Part shown: positions 21,871-32,319 of the stretch, piece after piece
Numbering within the stretch: the stretch's first letter is position 1
Layout: every line of letters starts with the position of its first letter
Assembly (NCBI GenBank): GCA_036346375.1
Contig: CM070511.1
Coordinates: forward strand, 496,001 to 560,000
Direction: 5' to 3'
DNA from: Guadua angustifolia
Lineage: Eukaryota > Streptophyta > Magnoliopsida > Poales > Poaceae
DNA length: 64,000 nt
The notes under the pieces: generated by a model
Told to the model about the DNA's origin: nothing
What the model saw: only the letters and a program-made list of their open reading frames with translations
The model's database searches: none
Made by a program: the position numbers and the translations under genes

Positions 21871-24800
21871 TTTGATTCGAGCTTCACATTCGCTCGCTTT
21901 CGAGATTTTCTTTGTGACAAATAACACGACATTGTTAACCTTAAAAGTACACTCCTAGTTCAATCCCCTGGATCAGAATTCCGTTCTAAGGTCGGATGTT
22001 CTGGAGTTAAGCTACTAATAAAAGGAGTAGAGTTCCTAGCGAACCTTATTATACTAGAAACCCAAACCCTGGATGTTATCCTAGGAATGGATTGGTTGAC
22101 TAAGCATAAGGCTATATTAGACTGTGGACAAAGAGTTGTGTCTATTGAGAGCCTGGATGGTAGAAAAGTAGAATTTCAAGCAGTGGCAGTTCGAGGAGGT
22201 CAAACCCTAGCAAACAATTTGGAGACTGTCAGTATAAGAGATGTACCAGTGGTCAGTGAATACCCAGATGTTTTTCCCGAGGAATTACCAGGAATGCCAC
22301 CAGATAGAAACATAGAGTTCGTAATTGACTTAGTGCCTGGAACAGCACCGATAGCAAAGAGACCATATCGAATGTCCACCGAAGAATTGGTAGAGATGAA
22401 GAAACAGATTGAGGAGTTATTGGAAAAAGGATTCATCAGACCAAGCTCGTCACCTTGGGGAGCACCGGTTCTGTTTGTTAAGAAAAAGGATGGGAGCTTT
22501 CGGATGTGTATAGACTATCGCGCACTTAATGAAGTGACAATAAAGAATAAATACCGTTACTCGAATAGATGATCTTTTCGATCAATTGAGAGGAGCAGGA
22601 GTATTCTCCAAAATCGACCTCAGGTCAGGATATCACCAGTTAAGAATCAAGACAGAAGACATACCCAAGACCGCGTTTTCTTCAAGATATGGACATTATG
22701 AGTTCACAGTTATGTCATTTGGATTGACAAACGCCCCAGCATACTTTATGAACTTAATGAACAAAGTATTCATGGAGTACTTAGATAAATTTGTGGTCGT
22801 GTTCATCGATGATATTTTGGTTTATTCAAGGACGAATGAAGAACACGCCCAACATTTGAGATTAGTATTGGAAAAGCTAAGGGAGCAACGGTTGTATGCC
22901 AAGTTTAGTAAATGCGATTTCTGGAAAAGTAAGGTAGATTTCTTAGGGCATGTCATGATCGCCAAGGAATCATGATGGACCCAAGCAAAGTTGAGACGAT
23001 GCTACATTGGGAGTCGCCAGACGGTTTCAGCAAGTTCGGAGTTTCCTAGGAATGGCTGGTTATTACCGCCGATTTATAGAAGGATTTTCGACAATTGCTA
23101 GACCAATTACGCAATTGTTAAAGAAGGAAAAGAAGTTTGTTTGGACACCGGATTGTGAAAGGAGTTTTCAAGAGTTGAAAAAGCGACTGACGTCAGCACC
23201 GGTGTTAATTCAACCATATGTGCATCAGAGTTTCGATATCTACTGTGATGCATCACACCAAGGACTCGGATGCGTGTTAATGCAAAACGGAAAGGTAGTA
23301 GCCTATGCATCAAGGCAATTAAGGCCACATGAAGGGAATTACCCGACGCATGATCTGGAATTAGCGGCTGTAGTGCACGCACTGAAGATATGGCGTCACT
23401 ATCTCATTGGCAACAGATGTGAGGTGTATACAGACCATAAAAGCCTTAAATATATTTTCACCCAATCCGATCTAAACATGAGACAAAGGAGATGGTTAGA
23501 GCTGATCAAGGATTACAACATGGGTATCCATTATCATCCCGGCAAGGCCAACGTGGTGGCTGATGCCCTGAGTCGGAAAAGTCATGGTCTAAATTCGAAG
23601 GTGGAAGAAAGTCAGGGAGAATTGTGTAGGGACCTTCAGAAATTGAAATTGGAAGTTGTTCCAAAGGGATTCGTAGCCGCATTAGAAGTAAAACCTATTT
23701 TGGGAGATCAGATTAGAGAAGGTCAAGAATGATGAGAAGGTCAAGCTTAATCAAGGCCAAGATGGAGGAAGGCCATAAAAGACTTCAAGTTGGACGAACA
23801 CGATGCGTTGTGGATGAAAGAGCGATTTGCGCACTCTAACAAAAAGGAATTGAAGCGATTAATATTGGGGAAGCTCATGACTCCAAGTATTCGATTCACC
23901 CAGGAAGTGCAAAAATGTATCAAGATTTGAAAGAAAGATTCTGGTGGCCGAATATGAAAAGAGAGGTTGCTGAACACGTAGCACTATGTGATGTATGCCA
24001 GCGAGTCAAAGCTATGCATCAGAGACCAGCAGGACTGCTGCAGCCATTGAAAATACCAGAGTGGAAATGGGAAGAAATCGGAATGGATTTCATTACCGGA
24101 TTGCCAAGGACGCAAGGAGGTTATGACTCCATATGGGTCATCGTGGATCGGTTGACTAAGGTCGCGCATTTCATACCGGTAAAGACAACCTATTCAGGAG
24201 ATAAGTTAGCTGAGTTATATATGGCAAGGATCGTTTGCTTACATGGTGTGCCAAAGAAGATCGTATCAGACAGAGGTACCCAATTTACCTCAAGATTTTG
24301 GGATAAAGCGCATCAAAGAATGGGCACCCTTTCAATTTCAAGATGACTTACCACCCACAAACAGATGGGCGGCATGTAAAGAGTCAACCAGATATTAGAA
24401 GATATGTTGAGAGCTTGTGCGTTAGCATATACATCAACTTGGGATAAATGTTTGCCATATGCGGAGTTTAGTTACAACAATGACTATCGTGCAAGTCTTC
24501 GATGTCACCTTTTGAAGCATTGTATGGTCGACCTTGTAGGACGCCGTTAAATTGGAATGAGATCGGTGGCGTCGATCTTCGACGAGACATACTTCGGAAG
24601 TCAAGAGCAAATAGCACCGATCGAGAAAGATTAAAGATTGCACAATCAAGATGTAAGAGCTACGCAGACAACCACCGAGAGATTTGAGTTTCAACAGGAA
24701 GATTACGTGTATCTCGAGTTACACCGCTTAAGGGAGTCCAGAGGTTTCACAAAAGGGTAAACTTGCGCCAAGATATGTAGGGCCATTTAAGATCATCACC

Positions 24801-25114
24801 GTAAGGGCTAAGTCGATACCAACTCGAAAGTTACCGCAATCACTAGCAGGAGTGCACAATGTTTTTCATGTATCGCAACTCAAGAAATGTCTCCGAGTGC
24901 TCAAGAACAAACATCACTAGAAGAAGTTGAACTACAGGAAGACTTGACTTACAAAGAGCAACCGATAAGAATTCTGGATGCAATGGATCGGAAAACCAGG
25001 AACAAGACAACCCGTTTCTGCAGAGTTCAGTGGAGCAACCAAACCGAAAGTGAAGCCACTTGGGAACGAGAGGAAGATCTGAAAAAGGAATTCCCAAACC
25101 TATTCTATAGTTAA
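21870..25114 (+). pseudogene. pol: pol of the forward Tekay element
   Basis: Protease remnants (DS-motif near 21,876; VQSPGSEF; LETQTLDVILGMDWLTKH) lead to reverse transcriptase in two frames. The first is 22,087-22,572, with EKGFIRPSSSPWGAPVLF and RMCIDYRALNEV. The second is 22,586-22,975, with KIDLRSGYHQL and FVVVFIDDILVYSR. RNase H follows at 23,007-23,732 (FLGMAGYYRRFIEGF, YCDASHQGLGCVL, NYPTHDLELAAV). Integrase is at 23,915-24,346 (ALCDVCQRV, GMDFITGL, IVSDRGTQF) and 24,502-24,687, and the chromodomain at 24,887-25,114 (KEQPIRILDAMDRKTRN, FCRVQWSNQ, EATWE). There are frameshifts at about 22,565, 22,980, 23,735 and 24,350-24,500. It is close in sequence to the pol of the reverse element, in opposite orientation. 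Confidence 0.9.
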
Positions 25115-25139
25115 GCCTCGAATCTCGGGGACGAGATTC

Positions 25140-25157
25140 TGTTAAGGGGGGTAGGTT
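25140..25157 (+). promoter_or_regulatory. Polypurine tract of the forward Tekay element
   Basis: GTTAAGGGGGGTAGGTT directly precedes the 3' LTR start at 25,158. Confidence 0.8.
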
Positions 25158-28100
25158 TGTAACATCCCGAATTTTGGCCAGATTTTAAATTTTGGAGTTA
25201 TTTGAATTTTTGTGAATTAATCAACCTTTATTTGCATTTAATTGCATTTAATGGAATTTATCTAATTTTTTTTTGGGATTTATTGGATTTAATTGGAATT
25301 TATTTATATCATTTTTCTTTGGGTAATTAAATATCAGAAAATATAATTATCAAAAATTAAAACTAATATTTTATTTAGGCTCAAAATGCTCTGAAATATT
25401 TTCTAGAATTTTTCGGGTATTTTTAGTGCCCCAAATAAATACTTTGAATTTCTGTCTTTATTTTTATTCGTAAAACCCGGAAAATGGCTAGCTACAGTGT
25501 TGGGCCGGCCCAACACTTGTGCTTTCATGAAGAAAAACCCTAATCGCCGCCCGCTCTCCACCGTTGGATCTTGATCGAACGGTCGACACGACCGGTCAGT
25601 CTCGGGACGAGGCACTGCAGCACCGCCGCTCGCCGTTGGCCTCGGTGGATTTTGTCAGAGATCGTACGCGCTATCCGAGGCATGTCTGAGTGAGTGGAGT
25701 ATATCACCGTACTCAGCGCTCCACCCCGCTCATTTCGCCTCAACTCCCGTTCACTCTCGCCCTCCGTAGCCCTCTCGGGAGCTCGCCGTAGTAGCTACTC
25801 ACCCCCGCCACGGTTTTCTTCGTGTTCCGCCGCCGCCCGCCACTCTCCACCGCCGTCGAGACCACCTCCGAGTTCACCAAGACAAAGGCGCGTCGTGTGG
25901 TCACTTCATTCCGCCGAGAGACTCATAAACGCCGCCGCCTGTCGTCTTCTTCAACTCCGCGACGAGCACCACCGCTTTCCTTCGACGCCATGAAGCTCTC
26001 TCACTGGCCGTCGATCTTCATCCGACGCCAAGGTAACGCCACGTAGGGCATAGTAATGATGAACCGCCGGGTAGTTTTGCGCCGCTCGATCCGAATCCGA
26101 CGGTCGAAAAAATGCATGCGTGGCTTGATGCTTCTCGACGCATGTCGATCGGCCGACATGTGGGTCGAGCATCGCCATGGGCCCACTTGTCAGTGGGAGA
26201 GCCGCCGGTCGTGCTGGCGTCAGCGTGACGTCATCCGGGCCCACTGGTCAGTGGCCGAGAGCGACGTGGTTCGCTCTGGTGCCGACACGTGTCGCGCGGA
26301 GGAAAAATCAGCCGGAAAATCGGTGGAAAATAGAGGATTAATTCGGTTTATTCTTTTATGAATTTTCAGAATATTGTAAAGGCTATAACTTTTGCATTTT
26401 AACTCGGATTTGAGTGAATCCAGTGCCCAAAAATTTGTAAAAATGTGAACTATTTATTGGTGATTTTTATTTTATTTTTAGAATTTATCTTGCTGTCTGT
26501 ATAGTGTGTTGATTGTGTGATTGCTTGTGCCGAGTAGACTCCGAGTCGCCGGGTTTCGCCGAGGGAGAATTTGAAGACCCGTCGCAGAACCTCGACCAGA
26601 ACCAACTCCTCTTCGAAGGCAAGTCATGCTTTGATCATTTCGCGCCTAGTTTTAAAAGTGTATTTTGATTTCCATATTGCATGCTATGTTAAGTACAATC
26701 ACTTTTGATTAAATTGGGAAATGGTAGTTAAAAGCCAAACTTGTTATGCCACCTTGATTATAATGTTTGCATACCCTGAAATCCTTGTCCACCCTAAGAT
26801 GTTTAATATGTTGGTTATTAATATGACGCCAACACGGGAGGCTAGACCGTGATAGTTGCTTAGTCCGCTTGTATGCGATGAATGAATTTCAAAATAGCAA
26901 ATGAATATTGCCTAAACAATTATGGAACGCATTTTTTTGTAAAAGTGCGATGATGTCATGCGATGGATTAGGATAGTCACCTGTGTGGTGCTATTCATGA
27001 AAAGTGTGGAAAATGGCATGTGTTGCTTAAATGTGAAGTGGGATGGGAAATGTTTTGGACCGGGCAAGTGGCAAGAAGGCTTCGTGTGTGGGCTGTGTGG
27101 CAATGGGTGTGTGAAAGATTGTGAAGGCTGTGTGCCGAAGTTGTATAAAATGGACGTTTTGCGGGGACGGTTAAGGACTTAACCTTGCAAGCCTTTGAAC
27201 TGAGTTCCGTGTACAACCACTTGTCCTAATGGGACGGACCTAGTTAAGTAGGTTTCTAACCTCTTTCCTTTGAAACCTCGGGGTGACAAAGGCACACAAA
27301 GGTAATCAGGGGAAGCGCACGTGCTACGGCTTGGTACCCATTCAACGATACTTGCCTGTCTAAACTTCGCTCTGTGTGAGGAGTGTTAGAAGGGAAGTAA
27401 CGGAGGGTTCATCGGTTAAATGTTAGTCTCTGAAAGACTTTGTTGCAATCAATCGCTGTGGTGGTGAACGATCAGATCCTGTGGGTAAAGTGTACGACCT
27501 CCGCAGAGTGTGTGTGTGAATCTATTCAATAGCCGTGTCCACAGTGATCGACATTGCTCGGTGATTACAAATAAAGGGTAGATTTTCAAAATAAAAACAT
27601 GGAATGGGTGGTGTGTGCCAAAAAGTCGTGTGAATGAAACTAGGGTCATGTGCCAAAACTCTTGGAAAAAGAATTGAGAAATTAAATAATAATAATATTG
27701 GTTTTACCGCTTTAAATCTAATATGATTATCTGCTTAAAAGAAACACCGCTTATGCAAAATAACCAATTAAGCCTTCCTTGGAATAAGCCATGCATGTAG
27801 TAATAGACTGCATTGTGCATGACTTGTTGAGTATGTTGTATACTCACCCTTGCATCGACAAAAACCTCGAAGAAGAAGAAGCCGTGCCGACCGAATGAAG
27901 AGTTCGTCAAGGCCAGGAGGATTAAGGGTTGAGCCGCACTCAAGAGCTTCGTGGTTAGGAATGGTTCCATTAACGTATTTTGCTTCCGCTGAATGAACTT
28001 GGTATCGATGATATTTATCGCCTGCGTGGCTTAATTATTGTAAGGCGACCATAAGGTCATGTAACTCGACTATATTATGCTTGAAGTACTTTAATATTTA

Positions 28101-28215
28101 ATTCATTGTGTATGATTGTGGTACTTCAACTTTGCTTATCTGTGTGTACTAGCGTGATCCTCGACTAGTACGGTATACCACAGAGTGTCCGAACTGTGGA
28201 AATTCGGGCACGACA
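25158..28215 (+). repeat. 3' LTR of the forward Tekay element
   Basis: It starts TGTAACATCCCG and ends GGGCACGACA, matching the 5' LTR with small indels (for example two extra T near 25,271). The CATGT target duplication follows at 28,216. Confidence 0.92.
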
Positions 28216-28220
28216 CATGT

Positions 28221-28384
28221 TCTGCATTTTGCATCATCGTCTGCATAAGCTGAGTTTGTCTTTGCCGTAAAAGCTCCCAAGTTCTCAGATATCTCTCGGG
28301 CGGCGCTGGTCATGTGGTGTTCCATCATGGTCATTCCGTGGAGACCACTTCTGACGCTCCGTTGTTGCCGCGAGTATTCACCAT
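28221..28384 (-). pseudogene. gag: gag of the reverse Tekay element, N-terminal part
   Basis: On the minus strand the ATG at 28,384 opens MVNTRGNNGA, matching the start of gag in the forward element. Further on, QTQLMQTMM-type residues appear up to the insertion point at the CATGT duplication. The gene continues at 17,012. A frameshift after NNGA is likely. Confidence 0.8.
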
Positions 28385-28652
28385 CTGTTTAGGTTAGGAG
28401 AGGGTAGAAGTAGCACAGATGAGATATAAGAATCTCTAAAGCGGGGGAAACAGGTTTAACCCAAACTTTATCATTTTATTGAAATACTTGGTATGGTTGC
28501 TTACATATGCCTAAGAGCTTTGCAACACATACTGCACACTCAGCAAACAATAAGATCCAAACTAAACACTCAACCTTAACGTCTATTACAATTGGTAATG
28601 CTATCTTATGGACGCGACTCAACATTAGAGTCTCAACTTAATCCTAAGTCTC

Positions 28653-29210
28653 TCATCCTTCGTGGTCCGATTCCGGATCTGTCTCCGGGTCGGGGTCGTG
28701 TAGCTCCATCTCCGGCTCCGGCTCCGGTCCAAATAATGCATCCTCCAACTCATGAATCCTTCGGAGAGACTGATTTAAGACCTCTTGGAGTCGAGCTTCC
28801 GCATCCCTGGCCTCGTTATGAGTTCTCCGTAGCTCCAGAGCCATATCGTCAAGGGCATCCTCCTGGGCAATGACATATCTCACCAGGTGGGTAACTGTGG
28901 CGTCTTCCTCCATTATTGGCGCTCGGTCAAAACGGTTGTCTCTGCGTGGATGATGTCGGAACACAGTGCCTTCCAACTCTCGGGGGTAGGTACGAGCAAG
29001 CTGTCTCATCGCCAAACGTGCTGCCGCTTGGATCCCGACCTCGGGTGTAGATCTTCTGACGGTGATGCGGATGGAACGACTTCCTCTTGCTCTTGCGCGT
29101 GCGTAGATCGTAATCTGAACCCTCCAACCGACGTCGAGTCCGGCACGTACTATAGTCTCCCCTCGGTAGATCGGCCTGTCGAAACCTCCGAGCATCCTCA
29201 TCATCGCCAT
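28653..29210 (-). CDS. orf0 of the reverse Tekay element
   Basis: This is an uninterrupted minus-strand frame of 185 codons between the primer-binding site and gag. The N-terminal region has RMLGGFDRPIYRGETI, then an Arg-rich stretch. The C-terminal half (about residues 95-160) is predicted helical, with EEDATVTHLVRYVIAQEDAL, ELRRTHNEARDAEARLQEV and RRIHELEDALFG. It ends in an acidic tail rich in Glu, Pro and Asp. It aligns with the broken orf0 at 20,305-20,995 motif by motif, although the two elements belong to different LTR subfamilies. No enzymatic motif is visible. A coiled-coil structural or Gag-associated role is a guess. It is the only uninterrupted retrotransposon ORF here besides pol fragments. 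Confidence 0.7.
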   Translation of the reverse strand: MAMMRMLGGFDRPIYRGETIVRAGLDVGWRVQITIYARARARGSRSIRITVRRSTPEVGIQAAARLAMRQLARTYPRELEGTVFRHHPRRDNRFDRAPIMEEDATVTHLVRYVIAQEDALDDMALELRRTHNEARDAEARLQEVLNQSLRRIHELEDALFGPEPEPEMELHDPDPETDPESDHEG

Positions 29211-29447
29211 AGCTCAAGGGCGTAACCTCCTTCTCGCTCTCCGCACTCTTGGACCATCCTCAACTATTTAAAGGAGAAGTAGTTAAGTTAACCCGTCCAT
29301 TTTTAAAAAAGTAAATGAGAATTTAAGCAAAGGTGCGGAGTGGAGAATGAGATGAGTTGAGAGAGTTGTATTAATCCAGTTTAGATTTTCCTTTAGAAAA
29401 TAGGTTTGGACACACTACCAACTAGGGCCAAGACCTACAGTCAGTAT

Positions 29448-29458
29448 GCTCGATACCA
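29448..29458 (-). promoter_or_regulatory. Primer-binding site of the reverse Tekay element
   Basis: The minus strand reads TGGTATCGAGC a few bases after the 5' LTR edge, the same degenerate initiator-Met-tRNA site as in the forward element. Confidence 0.7.
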
Positions 29459-29461
29459 CCT

Positions 29462-32314
29462 CAGAGTGACCCGAATTCACCAATTCGGATCCACGTGTAT
29501 GCCGCACTATTCCGGGATCAGCTTAGTGCACACGGCTTAACATCGGTAAGCATCACATCATACACAACGATAATAACAATAAGACTTCATTTATTTAATA
29601 TAACTAGTGTATGATCTTATGATCACTTACATTTATTCAGCCTCATAGGGCAAGACTAAGATGAAATAAGACAAATGCAGCGGAAAATTCAGTAGAAGAC
29701 GAGTGACTCATCAAGACACCACAAAGCGCATCGACAAGGCTTGGCCTAGTGACTCGCGCCCACCGAAAGTCATCCTCAAGCACAAAGCGATGACTCCTCC
29801 ATCGTTGTTGGTTGTTAAGCAAGGGTGAGTACACCAACACGTACTCAACAAGTTGTGCATGTAATGCAATTCTATCATAGCTATATCTTGAGGCTTATTC
29901 CAAAGGAAGGCTTATGGTTCATAAGCGATGCAAAGATTTTCAAACATAAACAATATATAGATTTGAAAAGACAGTAAAACAAATAATAACAAGTAAATAG
30001 ATTCCATTGTTTCACAAAGCAAACCCAAGTTCTCCATCCTAAATCAAGTTCCATTATCCACATGGCATCCTGCCATCCCATCCAGTTGTTCATTTTAAAT
30101 TAACTACCCTTTGACTGTAATTCCCGAGCATTGCTCAATACCGTGAGCACGGCTATCCGAATAGATTGTACACTCTGCAGAGGTTATGCACTTTACCCAC
30201 ACGATATAACCATGCACCACACAAAGTAACGATTATAACAAAGCCTTTACAATGCATCCTCTTAACCCGGTGCTACCCGCTAAGGTTTCAACACTGAAGA
30301 ATACGCCGCCACAACAGGCCCCCTCTTGCGCCATGTGAGTTTCCCGTGCCCGGACTTACACCACCAAGATAGCACTTAAGTTAAGCATTTGCAAATTAGT
30401 CGACTAGGCTACCCCATAACAGACGTGTGGTCGCAAGTTTGACTCAGTCAAAGGCTGCAAGGTTAAGTCCTTAGGATTGATTAAAGCAAGACATACACAT
30501 ACCCTCGGCTCCACCGAGCCCACCCCGCACACCTGCCCCTTCCACTTGCTTCAATCTAAAGTGATTACCTCCGGGTTGGTTACCAAGCACCACGTGCTCT
30601 TCACAAATCAACATCGTTATGTGACTCATTGCCACAACAACTCAATCTCTTTGTGCGACCACACATGGCCCACAATTTATCATCATTGTTCCATATTCCA
30701 TTAGTCAAGATTAATAAGCAATATTTCACGAGCATGTGATGGCGTGGCATAGCTAAGCAATTTCTATTCCGTTCTAACCATCCATGTTGATTTTCTATTA
30801 ACCAACTATAATTAACCAACCTAGGGTGACAAGTGGATCATGGCATACAATTTAACAAGGTAGGGTATAATTCAAGAGGGTATAATATCTAAATCCCAAT
30901 CTAGGTCAAAATCATTTGTACTCTGAAATAACAAGTGATAAAGTAAACCAAAATAGCATGCAATCTAATTTATGGGTGCAACATGATCAAAGCACAACTT
31001 GCCTTCGTTAAGCTCCTGCTCACGGTGCGAAATAATTTCGAGCTAAGAAATCCCTTAGAAGCCTCGCACAATTCAACGTCTCACGCGAATCGAGAGAAAA
31101 GCAAATAAAACCAAAACCAATGAGCAAATAAACTCAAAATTTCAAATAATAATCACCATTAAATAGACCTAAATTTTACAAAATTTGAAGACTGAATCGC
31201 CCAATTCGAGTTCAGTATGCAAAAGTTATAAGGTTTTGAAGTTTGAAAAAAAATACCGAAAATACCTCTAAATCATAAATTCCGAATTTCGCGAATTAAT
31301 TTTATATTGAAAAATCCGGTTTTTCCCGCCCGAACCGTACGGCGCGACACGGCTGATTATGGGCCGTTGTTCTTGAGATCAACGGTCCATGCTTACCCTT
31401 GCGGTTCCCTGTTCACCTGTCGGCGTGGACTAATCCGGGCGCTTCGTGGGAGATCAAACGGCGCACAGAGCTCCCGAGCGGCGATGAGAAGGTGGCGCGA
31501 ACTAGCCGACCGAGGAAGATGACGCCTCCGGTGACACTCCGGCGAATTCCGGCGAAGAAGAGATGGCGGCGCAGCTTCTCCGTGACTTGACGAACTCGAT
31601 CCCACCCTTGAATCAACGGAAGAGAATCCCTAGCGACGGGAAAACGCGGTGCAACCCTTCGGCCGAACTCTGCAACTCCGACGAGCCGCGGCATGGCTGT
31701 GGTGCTCTCGACAATGGCGCAGCAGGAAAGGAGCGGTGGTGAGGTGAGTACCGGGACGACTCGGGGGGGTCTTTTATACACGGTGGGGGCGCTATACAAG
31801 GAAGGAGGAGGGCGGCGGCGAGTTTGGAAGGCGGCGGCGGTTTTTGGCAACCGAATCGGAGACGAAGACGACACGCCATCCGATCAAAATCCGGCGGCCA
31901 CGATTAATCCGAGTTTTCCTAATTTACACGATTTTTCCTTTTTAATCCGCCGGCCTGCACAGTAACCGGGCCGGGCCTGTTACTGTTCATTGTGGTTTTT
32001 CCCGAATTTCCTATTTTAAATAATCCGATTAAATGTTTTGATTTATTTAAGGCATTAAAAATACTCTAAAAATTCCAAGAAAAATCTCAAAAATACTTTG
32101 AGACATTCTTAACTTAAATAAAATACTTTCACAAAAACTTTATTTTGCAAATCTCTTTTTATAATTATTTCTTAACAAAAGATAATGTATTTAATTCAAA
32201 AGAATTCAAATAAATCTCGAGAAAATCCAAATAAATTCAGAAAATTCACAAAATTCATATTTAGCAATAAAATAATATTAATTAATTGAAAAGCTAAAAT
32301 TTTGGGATGTTACA
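29462..32314 (-). repeat. 5' LTR of the reverse Tekay element
   Basis: The minus strand starts TGTAACATCCC at 32,314; it matches 9,816-12,692. The far edge near 29,462 has lost the canonical CA. GAGGG follows at 32,315-32,319. Confidence 0.9.
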
Positions 32315-32319
32315 GAGGG

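Larger units (their letters stand above)
17018..28215 (+). mobile_element. Forward Tekay LTR retrotransposon nested in the gag of the reverse one
   Basis: LTRs at 17,018-20,072 and 25,158-28,215 both begin TGTAACATCCCGAATTTTGG and end GGGCACGAC(A/G). CATGT lies on both sides (17,013-17,017 and 28,216-28,220). Inside are a primer-binding site, orf0, gag, pol with chromodomain and a polypurine tract, all on the plus strand. The LTR differs from that of the host element beyond its first bases, so this is a separate Tekay subfamily. A segment of about 600 bp covering the gag C-terminus and zinc knuckle is missing compared with the reverse element, and pol has several frameshifts. Confidence 0.93.
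9816..32314 (-). mobile_element. Reverse-oriented Tekay (chromovirus) LTR retrotransposon, itself carrying a nested Tekay
   Basis: LTRs at 9,816-12,692 and 29,462-32,314 share sequence and orientation. GAGGG flanks both sides (9,811-9,815 and 32,315-32,319). Reading on the minus strand, the order is 5' LTR, primer-binding site, orf0, gag, pol with a C-terminal chromodomain, polypurine tract, 3' LTR. That order plus the chromodomain places it in the Tekay lineage (rice RIRE3/RIRE8-like layout: LTRs near 3 kb and an extra ORF before gag). Removing the nested element (17,018-28,215 plus one TSD) leaves about 11.3 kb. All ORFs are broken. Confidence 0.92.
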
